Shown here piece by piece: positions 1-9,196 of a stretch of DNA of 64,000 bases. Numbering within the stretch: the stretch's first letter is position 1; each line of letters begins with the position of its first letter. The DNA is from Cohaesibacter sp. ES.047 (GTDB lineage Bacteria; Pseudomonadota; Alphaproteobacteria; Rhizobiales; Cohaesibacteraceae), in the NCBI RefSeq assembly GCF_900215505.1, contig NZ_LT907844.1:620001-684000 (forward strand), given 5' to 3'. A program made the position numbers and the translations under genes. The notes under the pieces were generated by a model. It saw nothing but the letters and a program-made list of their open reading frames with translations. It did no database searches and was not told the origin of the DNA.

Positions 1-1610
1 AAAACGAAGAAGTCATCAGCCAGAATCCGGTCAATATCCTGCGCATTTTCGAGGTGGCTGATCAAGAGAACCTGTTGCTGCATCCCGATGCCATGCAGGC
101 GATCCATCACAATCTGCGCCTAATCGACAACGACATGCGCAACGACCCGAAAGCCAATGCTACGTTCCTGAGGATCCTGACCTCGCGCCGGGATCCCGAG
201 AGTGTGCTGAGGCGCATGAACGAATCCGGCATTCTGGGTCGATTCATCCCCGAATTCGGTCGCATCGTCGCAATGATGCAGTTCAACATGTATCATCACT
301 ATACGGTCGATGAGCATTTGTTGCGGGCGGTCGGCATTCTCTCTGAGATCGAGAAGCAGGAACTCGGAGACGAGCATCCGCTGGCCCATGAGCTGGTGCC
401 AAAGATCAAGGATCGGGTCGTGCTGTATGTGGCGGTCTTCCTGCACGATATTGCCAAGGGACGCCCGGAGCGCCATTCACCAGCCGGTGCGCAGGTTGCG
501 CGCGAGCTGTGCCCGCGTCTGGGCCTGACTGACGAGCAGACCGAACAGGTCGCCTGGCTGATCATGGAACATCTGACGATGAGTCAGGTATCCCAGTCGC
601 GCGATCTGTCCGACCGCAAGACCATCCTTGATTTCTGCAATGTCGTGCAGACCATGGAACAGATGCGCATGCTGCTGATCCTGACGATCGCCGATATCAA
701 GGCCGTCGGGCCGGGCGTCTGGAATGGCTGGAAGGGCCAGCTTTTGCGCACCCTTTATTCCGAGGTCGAACCGATCCTGACCGGTGGCCATTCGCAGCAG
801 AGCCGCGATTCGCGCGTTGCCCGCATGAAAGAAAAGGTCGCAGACCGGCTTTCCGCTTGGAGCGAGACGGAAATTGCGGCCTATCTCGATCTGCATTACT
901 CGGCCTACTGGCTGAGGACCGATGTGGACAGCGCCGTTGCCCATGCCGAGCTCATTTACGAGGCCGACAAGAAAAAGCACAAGGTGGCCACGGCCATCAA
1001 GACCTACGAGTTCGAAGGCATCACCGAAATCACCATTCTCGCGCCCGACCATCCGCGCCTTCTGTCAATGATTGCCGGGGCCTGTTCGGCAGCCGGGGGC
1101 AACATTGTCGACGCGATGATCTTTACCACCACCGACGGGCGGGCTCTTGATACCATCCTGATCGAACGGGAATTTCTCGAAGACCATGACGAAAGGCGCC
1201 GGGCCAATCGGATTGTTGATCTTTTGGTACAGGTCCTAAAGGGCGAAACGCGGCTTCCAGCCCTCGTGCAGCAGAAGGAAGGCCACAAGCGGCGGCTGCA
1301 AACCTTCCGCCCGACCACCAAAGTCACGGTCAACAACGAAATCTCAAACCAGGCAACGGTTGTCGAAGTGGAGGGCCTCGACAGACCCGGTCTTCTGTCA
1401 GCCCTGACGCGCACCATTTCCGCGCTCAATCTCGACATCGCCTCGGCTCATATCACGACCTATGGCGAGCGGGTTGTCGACGCCTTCTATCTGACTGACC
1501 TGACCGGTGCCAAGATCTCCAACCCGGCCCGCAAGGACATCATTTCAGCCCGCTTGATGGAAGTGCTCAAAGGCAAGCTCAAGGAGCGCCCGACAGCGCC
1601 TGAGGAATAG
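1..1610 (+). CDS. glnD: Bifunctional [protein-PII] uridylyltransferase/uridylyl-removing enzyme, C-terminal part
   Basis: GlnD modifies and demodifies PII proteins according to glutamine level. The reading frame is open from the window edge (codons from position 3, reading NPVNILRIFEVAD), so the gene is cut at its 5' end; the GTG at 54 is internal. About 536 residues are visible, roughly the last 55-60% of a normal GlnD of about 930 residues. The HD-domain metal ligands that remove UMP are seen in HHYTVDEH (near nt 294) and FLHDIAKG (near nt 440). Two C-terminal ACT domains that sense glutamine start near nt 1020 (ITILAPDHPRLLSMIAG) and nt 1357 (VVEVEGLDRPGLLSALTR). The nucleotidyltransferase domain lies outside the window. 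A strong terminator follows, and murJ comes next as in other Hyphomicrobiales. Confidence 0.96.
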   Translation, partial: NEEVISQNPVNILRIFEVADQENLLLHPDAMQAIHHNLRLIDNDMRNDPKANATFLRILTSRRDPESVLRRMNESGILGRFIPEFGRIVAMMQFNMYHHYTVDEHLLRAVGILSEIEKQELGDEHPLAHELVPKIKDRVVLYVAVFLHDIAKGRPERHSPAGAQVARELCPRLGLTDEQTEQVAWLIMEHLTMSQVSQSRDLSDRKTILDFCNVVQTMEQMRMLLILTIADIKAVGPGVWNGWKGQLLRTLYSEVEPILTGGHSQQSRDSRVARMKEKVADRLSAWSETEIAAYLDLHYSAYWLRTDVDSAVAHAELIYEADKKKHKVATAIKTYEFEGITEITILAPDHPRLLSMIAGACSAAGGNIVDAMIFTTTDGRALDTILIEREFLEDHDERRRANRIVDLLVQVLKGETRLPALVQQKEGHKRRLQTFRPTTKVTVNNEISNQATVVEVEGLDRPGLLSALTRTISALNLDIASAHITTYGERVVDAFYLTDLTGAKISNPARKDIISARLMEVLKGKLKERPTAPEE

Positions 1611-1676
1611 CCGCAAATGACCCAAGGCTAGCCCCTCAGATGGTGTTTGACTGGCCAGAATTTGCGCGTATAAGAC

Positions 1677-1702
1677 AAAAGGCCCTCAATGGGCCTTTTT
1701 TT
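1677..1702 (+). terminator. Rho-independent terminator after glnD
   Basis: The stem AAAGGCCC/GGGCCTTT has a five-base loop and is followed by seven T residues. It ends the glnD transcript. An upstream ATG at 1689 in frame with murJ falls inside this loop, which argues against using it as the murJ start. Confidence 0.9.
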
Positions 1703-1757
1703 ACACGCCGGCTCTTTGCTCGTGATCGACACCCAATGGGTAGGGAAGGATGCTTCG

Positions 1758-3317
1758 ATGTCCATGCTGAGAAATTTCGCCACAGTAGGCGTGGCGACCC
1801 TTGCCAGTCGGTTTCTGGGGTTTTTCCGCGACATCCTGATCGCCGCCAGTCTTGGCTCCGGACCAATTGCCGATGCCTTCTTTGTTGCCTTTCGCCTGCC
1901 AAACCTGTTTCGGCGGCTGTTTGCCGAAGGGGCCTTCAACTCTGCCTTCATTCCGATTTTTGCCGGATCCCTTGAGGATCAGGGCGAAGGCGGTGCGCGC
2001 AAGGTAGCCGAAGAGATCGTGGCGGGCCTTCTGTTCGTGTTGTTGCTGTTCACGGCGTTGGCCGAACTGGCCATGCCGCTCCTGATCCATGTGCTGGCAC
2101 CGGGCTTTGGCGATGATCCGTCCAAATTCGATCTGGCCGTTGTGCTCTCGCGGATCACATTTCCCTATCTTCTGTGCATGTCGCTGATTGCCTTTCTGTC
2201 AGGCATTCTCAACAGCCTTGGAAAATTTGCGGCAGCAGCCTTTGCGCCCGTCCTTCTCAATGTGGTGATGATCGCAACCCTGATGCTGATCCTGTTTCTG
2301 GGGGTTGATAACAACCCCATGGCTGGGCATTTTCTGGCCTGGGGTGTTTTTATCGCCGGATTCGTGCAGCTTGCGGCTCTCATCTGGGCCATGATGCGGG
2401 CCGGGTTTCGGCTTAGCCTCAAACGGCCCCGGCACACGGAAAACACAAGAAAGCTCATCCGTCTTGGCATTCCCGGGATCGTGGCGGGAGGCGTGACGCA
2501 GCTCAACATCACCATCGGCACGATCATCGCTTCCTTTCAAGCAGGGGCTGTCTCCTATCTCTATTATGCGGACCGGATCTATCAGCTGCCGCTCGGCGTC
2601 GTGGGGATCGCCATTGGCGTGGTTCTGCTGCCTGACCTGACGCGCAAGGTTCGGGCGGAGAAGTCCGAAGCCGTCTACCATGCCCAGAACCGGGCGATGG
2701 AATTTGCCATGTTCCTCACCCTGCCTGCCGCCGTCGCGCTGGCGGTGGTGCCCGGCCCGATCATCGCGGTGTTGTTCGAGCGCGGCCAGTTTGATGCAGG
2801 CGACACCCAAATGACGGCGATGGCGCTTGCGGCCTTTGCCCTCGGCCTTCCCTCTTTCGTGCTCAACAAGGTGCTGTCTCCGGGCTTCTTTGCCCGTCAA
2901 GACACCAAGACACCGATGCAGTTTGCAACCGTCGCCATGGTTATCAATGTGGCTGGCTCGCTTCTGATGTTTCCGTCTTTGCAGCATGTGGGGATAGCCC
3001 TTGCGACCACTCTGGCCGGCTGGGTCAACGCTTTATTGCTGGGGGTCACACTCTGGCGACGCGGGCATTTTCATGCCGATGCGCAGCTAATCCGCCGCCT
3101 TGCGCTCTATTGCCTTTGCGCGGTTCTCATGGGAGTTGGCGTCTTCATGCTCTCGGCCTATCTGACCCCATGGCTTGAGGCTCCCTTGCTAATCACGCGG
3201 GGACTTACGCTCGGGGTGCTCGTGGGGGTGGGGATCGCCCTGTTTCTGGTTACGAGCCTTGTGACCGGTGCGATCTCGCTTGGCGACATCCGCCGCCAGA
3301 TGCGGCGTGGCACCTGA
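1758..3317 (+). CDS. murJ: Lipid II flippase MurJ (MviN)
   Basis: MurJ moves the peptidoglycan precursor lipid II across the inner membrane. The product is 519 residues, usual for the family, and hydrophobic throughout, consistent with about 14 membrane helices. The start matches the conserved MurJ N-terminus (MLRNFATVGVATLASR, then GFFRD and DAFFVAFRLPNLFRRLFAEG). ATG 1758 was chosen because it has a GGGAAGGA Shine-Dalgarno sequence at 1743-1750; the frame is open further upstream, but the earlier ATG lies in the glnD terminator. Conserved MurJ features further on include GQFDAGDT and FFARQDTKTP. It sits between glnD and trpS, a conserved order in this group. Confidence 0.95.
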   Translation: MSMLRNFATVGVATLASRFLGFFRDILIAASLGSGPIADAFFVAFRLPNLFRRLFAEGAFNSAFIPIFAGSLEDQGEGGARKVAEEIVAGLLFVLLLFTALAELAMPLLIHVLAPGFGDDPSKFDLAVVLSRITFPYLLCMSLIAFLSGILNSLGKFAAAAFAPVLLNVVMIATLMLILFLGVDNNPMAGHFLAWGVFIAGFVQLAALIWAMMRAGFRLSLKRPRHTENTRKLIRLGIPGIVAGGVTQLNITIGTIIASFQAGAVSYLYYADRIYQLPLGVVGIAIGVVLLPDLTRKVRAEKSEAVYHAQNRAMEFAMFLTLPAAVALAVVPGPIIAVLFERGQFDAGDTQMTAMALAAFALGLPSFVLNKVLSPGFFARQDTKTPMQFATVAMVINVAGSLLMFPSLQHVGIALATTLAGWVNALLLGVTLWRRGHFHADAQLIRRLALYCLCAVLMGVGVFMLSAYLTPWLEAPLLITRGLTLGVLVGVGIALFLVTSLVTGAISLGDIRRQMRRGT

Positions 3318-3501
3318 GCATCAATGAAAACGCGGGTGACGGTTTCGAAAATCCCTTGCATCCAGCTTGGCCTTGTCCGATAACGCTGCAAGCCGCATGT
3401 GTCCCGCCGCGCTCATCAGACGCGGATTTTGTGACAATGCGGCACATTTTTTCCCTCCCCCTCGCGCGTCCAACCGCCTGGGCAACATCATGAGGCATTC
3501 C

Positions 3502-4575
3502 ATGGCCAGCTTTGAGCCACGTGTATTCTCCGGCATTCAACCATCCGGCAACCTGCATCTGGGCAACTATCTTGGTGCGATCACCAAGTTTGTCGACCTG
3601 CAATCCTCCTACAATTGCATTTTCTGTGTCGTCGACATGCATGCCATCACGGTCTGGCAGGATCCCGAAGGCCTGATCCGTCGGACCCGTGAGGTCACGG
3701 CGGGCTTTCTTGCGTCCGGCATAGATCCTGAAAAGCATATCGTCTTCAACCAGAGTCAGGTTCCCGCCCATGCCCAGCTGGCCTGGGTGTTCAATTGCGT
3801 GGCCCGGATGGGGTGGCTTAGCCGGATGACCCAGTTCAAGGACAAAGCGGGCAAGAACCGCGAGAATGTGTCCTCGGGTCTGTTTGCCTATCCCAACCTG
3901 ATGAGTGCGGACATTCTGGTCTACAAGGCCACCCATGTTCCGGTGGGCGAAGACCAGAAGCAGCATCTGGAACTGGCGCGCGACACGGCACAGAAGTTCA
4001 ACATCGACTATGCCGAGCGTATCGCGCAGCTGGGTTATGGCGTGGACAATATCGACCGTGATGTGACGACCGATCCCGAGCTGGTCTTCTTCCCGCAGCC
4101 GGAGCCACTGATCGGCGGTCCGGCTCCGCGGGTGATGTCGCTTCGGGATGGTGGCAAGAAAATGTCCTCGTCGGACGCGTCTGACAAAGCGCGCATCAAC
4201 ATGACCGATGATGCGGATACCATCTCTCAAAAGATCCGCAAGGCCAAAACCGACCCTGAAGCCCTTCCCAGCGAAGTCGCAGGACTGGAAGGCCGGGCTG
4301 AAGCCTCCAACCTTGTCGGCATCTACGCGGCGCTCTCGGGTCTGTCAAAAGACGATGTTCTAAAGGAACATGGCGGTTCGGAATTTTCCAAATTCAAGCC
4401 CGCTCTGGTCGAGCTGTCTCTCTCCAAGTTGTCTCCGATCACCTCGGAGATGCGCCGCTTGATGGACGATCCGGGGCACATCGACGCCGTCCTCAAAAAA
4501 GGGGCCGAAAAGGCAGACGCCATCGCCTCCCCCATCCTTGATCAGGTCAAGGATATCGTGGGCTTCATTCGCTAG
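3502..4575 (+). CDS. trpS: Tryptophan--tRNA ligase
   Basis: This class I aminoacyl-tRNA synthetase charges tRNA-Trp. The predicted 357 residues agree with bacterial TrpS. The HIGH-like signature is PSGNLHLGN at residues 14-22, and the KMSKS-like loop is KKMSSSDAS near residue 220. The frame is open from 3367, but the extra N-terminal 45 residues have no counterpart in TrpS. ATG 3502 follows a TGAGG Shine-Dalgarno sequence six bases upstream and begins [16 protein letters not shown], the normal family start. No terminator was seen between murJ and trpS, so the two may be co-transcribed. Confidence 0.96.
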   Translation: MASFEPRVFSGIQPSGNLHLGNYLGAITKFVDLQSSYNCIFCVVDMHAITVWQDPEGLIRRTREVTAGFLASGIDPEKHIVFNQSQVPAHAQLAWVFNCVARMGWLSRMTQFKDKAGKNRENVSSGLFAYPNLMSADILVYKATHVPVGEDQKQHLELARDTAQKFNIDYAERIAQLGYGVDNIDRDVTTDPELVFFPQPEPLIGGPAPRVMSLRDGGKKMSSSDASDKARINMTDDADTISQKIRKAKTDPEALPSEVAGLEGRAEASNLVGIYAALSGLSKDDVLKEHGGSEFSKFKPALVELSLSKLSPITSEMRRLMDDPGHIDAVLKKGAEKADAIASPILDQVKDIVGFIR

Positions 4576-4603
4576 AAATAGAAGAAGCTTCGTACTACCC
4601 GTC

Positions 4604-4635
4604 AGCCCGGATCAACTTCGTTTGGTCCGGGCTTT
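4604..4635 (+). terminator. Rho-independent terminator after trpS
   Basis: The hairpin AGCCCGGA..TCCGGGCT is extended by CAA/TTG around a CTTCGT loop and followed by a short T-rich tail. It closes the murJ-trpS unit. Confidence 0.8.
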
Positions 4636-4886
4636 CCTGTTCTGAAGGCGCGGAGCCTTCCGATCATCTTGAAAACCCCACCAAAGCCGGTTAACGCCCA
4701 CATCGCCTTTTCCGTGTCATCATATCAAGCACCAATCCAGAGTCGACTCAAGTTGTCGAATCGTGGCAATTTTTCATTGGTTCCGAGCCCAAATCGTCGA
4801 GCAGCGGCCTGAATTGTCGCGCCAAGACAGTGCACTGACCGAAACACAGACTTGCCCAATGGATCGGGACATGGCAGGCTCGGAGC
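4636..4886. other. Gene-free stretch before usp
   Basis: Together with the terminator this makes a gap of about 310 bases between trpS and the universal stress gene. I see no RNA gene or convincing ORF; it presumably holds the usp promoter. Confidence 0.5.
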
Positions 4887-5384
4887 ATGATTATGAGACG
4901 TACAATTCACGATGAGGGTCACTCCCGGAAATTTCTCGTTATCGTCGATGACACCGAGGAATGTGACCGTGCCATCACTTATGCCGCCTATCGAGCGGCG
5001 GCGACCCGTGGCGCAATCGTCATGATGGTTGCCATCGAACCTGCACATTTCGAGCACTGGCTCGGCGTCAAGGAAATCATGCTGGCTGAAGCCAATGATG
5101 CCGCGCAGGAAAGACTGGATCAATTCAAGGAGCAGATCGAGGCCATTGCAAGCGTTCCGGTTGAATGCGTGATCCGCGAAGGCAAGGTTGCCGAACAAAT
5201 CGTTTCCCTCATCGACGAGGACGAAGACATCGGCGTTCTGGTGCTCGCGTCCGCGGTGGGAAAGAAAGATGGACCCGGACCTCTGGTTTCATCCATTTCC
5301 AGCCAGTCTAACAAACCCTTCCCTATACCCGTGACTATCGTGCCGGGCGATCTGTTGGACGAAGACATTCAGGCCCTTTGTTGA
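4887..5384 (+). CDS. Universal stress protein, UspA family
   Basis: A single Usp domain of about 165 residues. It begins with the beta-strand FLVIVDDTEECDRAI, in which the Asp residues normally sit at the nucleotide pocket, and ends with the strand PIPVTIVPG. The ATP-binding G-2x-G-9x-G-S/T loop is only partly matched (VLASAVGKKDGPGPLVSS), so nucleotide binding is uncertain. Such proteins act in the cytoplasm in stress survival; no specific partner can be read here. A second possible start is ATG 4893. The position between trpS and nfuA is conserved in Hyphomicrobiales, which supports identity but not a precise role. Confidence 0.85.
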   Translation: MIMRRTIHDEGHSRKFLVIVDDTEECDRAITYAAYRAAATRGAIVMMVAIEPAHFEHWLGVKEIMLAEANDAAQERLDQFKEQIEAIASVPVECVIREGKVAEQIVSLIDEDEDIGVLVLASAVGKKDGPGPLVSSISSQSNKPFPIPVTIVPGDLLDEDIQALC

Positions 5385-5646
5385 GGGACTCGTCTTCACG
5401 CACAGTCCGATCAGCCTGATTGGCGACAGAGCCATTCCCGGCGTTTCCTTTCATCCCGTCCCGGGATGCCCCGATTTCTTCGCCTTTGTTTGCATCTGAT
5501 CGATGCTTTGTGCTTGATCTTTGCAACAGAAGTTTTATTTGACATATTAGAGAGACTTGCAAAGGCGTGATGGCTGCCGCGTTGCCATGGCGCCACCAGA
5601 GCAGCAAATGACGCCATGAGACGTTATGGCGTGAGAAGGATCAGAC

Positions 5647-6201
5647 ATGTTCATCCAGACTGAAGCGACCCCCAATCCGGCGACTTTGAAATTCCTGCCG
5701 GGAAAAGTCGTCCTTGACGATGGCACCATGGATTTCCGTTCCGTGAAGGAAGCGGAAGCCTCTCCGCTGGCGGAGAAACTCTTCACCATCGAAGGTGTCG
5801 AAGGCGTCTTCTTCGGATTTGATTTTGTTTCCGTGACCAAGGGCGACACTGACTGGCAGCACATCAAGCCTGCCATTCTCGGCGCCATCATGGATCATTT
5901 CATGTCGGGCGCTCCGACCATGAAGCAGGCCGAAAGCGAGAGCGTCAGCAACGAAGACTTCGATGAAGCCGATTCAGATACCGTTGCCACCATCAAAGAA
6001 CTGCTCGAAAGCCGGGTTCGCCCTGCCGTAGCTCAGGATGGCGGCGACATCACCTTCCACGGCTTCCGTGACGGTGTCGTGTTCCTGCGCATGCGGGGGG
6101 CCTGTGCCGGTTGTCCGTCCTCGACGGCGACCCTCAAGCATGGCATCGAAAATCTTCTGCGCCATTTCCTGCCAGATGTTCAGGAAGTCCGGTCGGTCTA
6201 G
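5647..6201 (+). CDS. nfuA: NifU-like Fe-S cluster scaffold/carrier protein
   Basis: Nfu proteins receive and deliver iron-sulfur clusters. The 184-residue product has the alphaproteobacterial/mitochondrial layout: an N-terminal Nfu_N domain (MFIQTEATPNPATLKFLPG, residues 1-87), an acidic linker, and a C-terminal NifU domain with the cluster-binding CxxC in GACAGCPSST near residue 152. The gene follows usp by about 260 bases and precedes tsaB by 43 bases, so nfuA and tsaB may share a message. Confidence 0.93.
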   Translation: MFIQTEATPNPATLKFLPGKVVLDDGTMDFRSVKEAEASPLAEKLFTIEGVEGVFFGFDFVSVTKGDTDWQHIKPAILGAIMDHFMSGAPTMKQAESESVSNEDFDEADSDTVATIKELLESRVRPAVAQDGGDITFHGFRDGVVFLRMRGACAGCPSSTATLKHGIENLLRHFLPDVQEVRSV

Positions 6202-6244
6202 GATCGTTCGACGAAGCCAATACGCGCGGCGGGTGTGATGTGCC

Positions 6245-6961
6245 ATGAACAATGAGAGAAACATATGCCTGGCGCTTGATACCGCGCTTGACGCCTGTTC
6301 TGTCGGTCTAGCCGTATGGGACGGTGAAACGCGGCGGGAGGCCTCAAGATCGGTTGTGATCGGTCGGGGCCACGCGGAGCGCCTGATGGACGAAATCGCT
6401 GCCCTGCTTGAAGAAGAGCAGCTTGGCTATCAGGATCTGACAAGGCTGGCCGTGACCGTCGGTCCGGGCAGTTTCACCGGTCTCAGGGTCGGGCTTGCCA
6501 CTGCGCGTGCGTTGGCACTGGCGCTTGATGTGCCGCTGATCGGGGCATCGACACTCTTTGCGCTGGGACTGACGGCGCGGCGGCGCGGACATCATGGGCC
6601 GCTTGCCGCCCTGATCGACGCACGCAGGGACCAGATCTACGGTGAGATTTTCAATCTGCCGGAAATCGCTCCCACGCTCGAAAGCCTTGAGGTGGCTGCA
6701 GCCAGAAGTGCGCAGGATTTTGCCAGCCTTTGCGTTGCACATAGGGGACTGGCGATGATCGGGTCCGGCGCAGCTCTCGTCCGGGAGAGCGCCTTCGGCC
6801 TTGAAAACTGTGAGGTCTTCTCGCCAGCTCATCCCGACATGGCCGCTCTGGCGGTCTGGGCCCTTGATCAATCCGCGCCCGAGACAGCCCCGTCGCCGCT
6901 TTATCTGAGGGCACCGGACGCCAAACCACAAGCGGCGAGCGTCATTGCCCGTCTGTCTTGA
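6245..6961 (+). CDS. tsaB: tRNA t6A biosynthesis protein TsaB (YeaZ)
   Basis: TsaB pairs with TsaD and TsaE to make N6-threonylcarbamoyladenosine at tRNA position 37. The 238-residue product starts with the ASKHA-fold strand LALDTALDACSVGL and carries the family signature VGPGSFTGLRVGLATA near residues 73-88. Length is normal. The gene is followed by rimI, the usual pairing, with which it shares a role in translation-linked modification. Confidence 0.94.
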   Translation: MNNERNICLALDTALDACSVGLAVWDGETRREASRSVVIGRGHAERLMDEIAALLEEEQLGYQDLTRLAVTVGPGSFTGLRVGLATARALALALDVPLIGASTLFALGLTARRRGHHGPLAALIDARRDQIYGEIFNLPEIAPTLESLEVAAARSAQDFASLCVAHRGLAMIGSGAALVRESAFGLENCEVFSPAHPDMAALAVWALDQSAPETAPSPLYLRAPDAKPQAASVIARLS

Positions 6962-7154
6962 TCATTCCCCTTGCCTTGTATCGTCTTTTCAGTCACCAAG
7001 GGTGGCCATTCATGATCACCGGTTGTTGATCTTCGACGATTTGGGGTCTTTTCGGGTATCGAGCCAGATGAAACTATGCTGACTGTCCGGAGCTGACCGC
7101 TTGGGCGTATGGAAAATCGCTGGCGAGACACCGGCAGATTGCGGGGAGAGAGAC

Positions 7155-7667
7155 GTGATCTTTGCGCTCAAATCAACTTCTTTGGTCACGGAGGCCAGCA
7201 GGGATGACATTCCGGTCCTGGCCGACATTCATGCGCGCTGCTTTCAGCGCGGCTGGTCGGCAAGCGAATTCCAGACCCTGATGGCGGATCGGCTTGTCCA
7301 ATGTCTGGTTTTGCGCCGTTCGACCTTCAGAGCCACCGATCAGGTTGCCGGGTTCGTGCTTGCGCGCGCTGTCGCCAACGAAGCGGAGATCCTCACCATC
7401 GGTGTGCATCCGGACTACCGGCGCAGTGGCTGCGGACGGCAGTTGATGGAAGGCCTGATGCGCAAACTCTACGGGGATCGAATTGCAAAACTCTTTCTGG
7501 AGGTGGACGCAAGCAATGATCCTGCGCTATCACTTTACCGTGATCTGGGATTCGAGAAGGTCGGCGAGCGCAAAGGCTATTACACAAAGGCCGATGACAC
7601 CCCCTCTCTGGCTTTGATCATGCAAGTGAACTTGATCGGCGCGCCGGTCAAGCGTGCAAAACGATAG
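7155..7667 (+). CDS. rimI: Ribosomal-protein-alanine N-acetyltransferase RimI (GNAT)
   Basis: RimI-type GNAT enzymes acetylate the N-terminus of ribosomal protein S18. The acetyl-CoA loop is VHPDYRRSGCGRQLM, and the C-terminal segment SLYRDLGFEKVGERKGYY is typical. GTG 7155 is preferred because GGGGAGAGA lies just upstream and the product (170 residues) then fits the family; a longer version would use TTG 7101. About 190 bases separate it from tsaB, and mur follows after 20 bases. Confidence 0.9.
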   Translation: MIFALKSTSLVTEASRDDIPVLADIHARCFQRGWSASEFQTLMADRLVQCLVLRRSTFRATDQVAGFVLARAVANEAEILTIGVHPDYRRSGCGRQLMEGLMRKLYGDRIAKLFLEVDASNDPALSLYRDLGFEKVGERKGYYTKADDTPSLALIMQVNLIGAPVKRAKR

Positions 7668-7687
7668 AGTGCAGAAGGCGAGCGGGC

Positions 7688-8119
7688 ATGTCACAGAACA
7701 ACAAAACAAGCATTGAGGATCTGTGCACCAAAGCCGGCATGCGCATGACCGAGCAACGGCGGATCATCGCACAGGTGCTTGACGCCGCCATCGATCACCC
7801 CGATGTCGAGGAATTGTACGCGCGCGCCGTCAAGATCGACAGCAACATCTCGATTTCCACCGTCTATCGCACCGTCAAGCTGTTCGAGGATTCGGGTATC
7901 ATCGAACGCCATGATTTCAGGGATGGCCGCTCACGCTACGAGACCATCACCGAAGAACATCACGATCATCTCATTGATCTTCGAACCGGCAAGGTCATCG
8001 AATTCCGTGATGAGGAGATTGAACGCCTTCAGGTTGAAGTGGCCCGCAGGCTCGGATTCAAGCTGGTCGATCACCGGCTGGAGCTATATGGTGTGCGCAT
8101 CGACGACAAGGAAAAATAG
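7688..8119 (+). CDS. mur: Fur-family metalloregulator, probably Mur (manganese-responsive)
   Basis: A 143-residue Fur-family repressor with an N-terminal winged helix (STVYRTVKLFEDSGIIERH) and metal-binding EEHHDHL. The paired CxxC motifs that hold structural zinc in E. coli Fur are absent; the only cysteine is near residue 13. Loss of the CxxC pairs, together with the rimI-mur-plsC-miaB context, matches rhizobial Mur, which responds to manganese rather than iron. The assignment to Mur over Fur is by context and this missing motif, not by any binding data. Confidence 0.85.
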   Translation: MSQNNKTSIEDLCTKAGMRMTEQRRIIAQVLDAAIDHPDVEELYARAVKIDSNISISTVYRTVKLFEDSGIIERHDFRDGRSRYETITEEHHDHLIDLRTGKVIEFRDEEIERLQVEVARRLGFKLVDHRLELYGVRIDDKEK

Positions 8120-8190
8120 AATCACCGCGATTGTCGTGCGGTCCTTCCCAAACGTCTTTTGTTAATCCCGATTTGACCAAGGCACACACC

Positions 8191-9042
8191 ATGACGGATC
8201 GCCGGTCCAAGTTTACCGTGACCTCTATACGGGCGTTCTGTGCCCTTCTGATCATTGCCCTTGTGGCCCTGCCATTGATTCCGCTGCAGTATCTCTCCGT
8301 TCTGCTGGACATGCCGTCCAAGCGCTGGATCCCGGTGCTGTTCCATCGCATCGTCTGCCGCACCCTTGGGATCAAGGTCGTGGTGAGGGGGCTGTGCACC
8401 ACCAAGGGATCCGTGCTGATCACCGCCAATCATGCCTCATGGCTGGACATTTCGGTGCTCAGCTCCGTCCAGCCCGTTTCCTTCATCGCCAAATCGGAAG
8501 TCGCAAATTGGCCGATTTTCGGCATGTTCGCCAAGTTGCAACGCTCGATCTTTGTCAATCGCAGCAAACGCTCGGAAACGGGCAATGTTGCCAAAGAGAT
8601 CGCCAAGCGGCTGAAGGAAGGGGATGCGATGGTGCTGTTCGCCGAAGGCACGTCTTCGAACGGCAACGAGGTCCGGCCCTTTCGCACCGCACTGATCGGG
8701 GCCGCAAAGGCAGCGATGGTAGCCGAACAGCCCGGCGCAGAAGAGAAAGGGCAGACCTCCGTCTGGATCCAGCCTCTCTCTGTTGCCTACACAGGCATTC
8801 AGGGCCTGCCGATGGGGCGTCAGCATCGTCACATTGCCGCCTGGTACGGAGACATGGATCTGGCGCCCCATCTGTGGGCTGTGGCCAAGGAGGGGGCGAT
8901 CGACGTCACGCTGACCTTTGGCGAGCCGATTCCCTTCGGAGCCGATGCGGATCGCAAGGAAGCGGCCCGCAAGGCAGAGGCGACCGTGCGCGCCAACATG
9001 CTCAAGACCCTTCATCACCACAACGATGGCAAACGGCGCTAG
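8191..9042 (+). CDS. plsC: 1-acyl-sn-glycerol-3-phosphate acyltransferase
   Basis: This membrane-bound enzyme converts lysophosphatidic acid to phosphatidic acid. An N-terminal membrane helix (residues about 10-35) precedes the catalytic NHASWLD motif (HX4D, near residues 80-86). The substrate-binding EGTSSNG follows near residue 152; the usual FPEGT is FAEGT here. ATG 8191 gives 283 residues; the frame runs back to 8131 but that extension has no family counterpart. It lies between mur and miaB as in related genomes. Confidence 0.93.
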   Translation: MTDRRSKFTVTSIRAFCALLIIALVALPLIPLQYLSVLLDMPSKRWIPVLFHRIVCRTLGIKVVVRGLCTTKGSVLITANHASWLDISVLSSVQPVSFIAKSEVANWPIFGMFAKLQRSIFVNRSKRSETGNVAKEIAKRLKEGDAMVLFAEGTSSNGNEVRPFRTALIGAAKAAMVAEQPGAEEKGQTSVWIQPLSVAYTGIQGLPMGRQHRHIAAWYGDMDLAPHLWAVAKEGAIDVTLTFGEPIPFGADADRKEAARKAEATVRANMLKTLHHHNDGKRR

Positions 9043-9196
9043 TGGCGCAATCGCCACGCAATCGATAAATTCGTGGCCCGTTTCAGCCAATTTGACTTTG
9101 CATTGACGGGAAAAACAGGATAAAGGGGTGCGCTATTCCCGGGCCAAGCTGCCGTATGCAGATCCCGTTTCCAGCCAAGAACCGGATTGAGCTTTT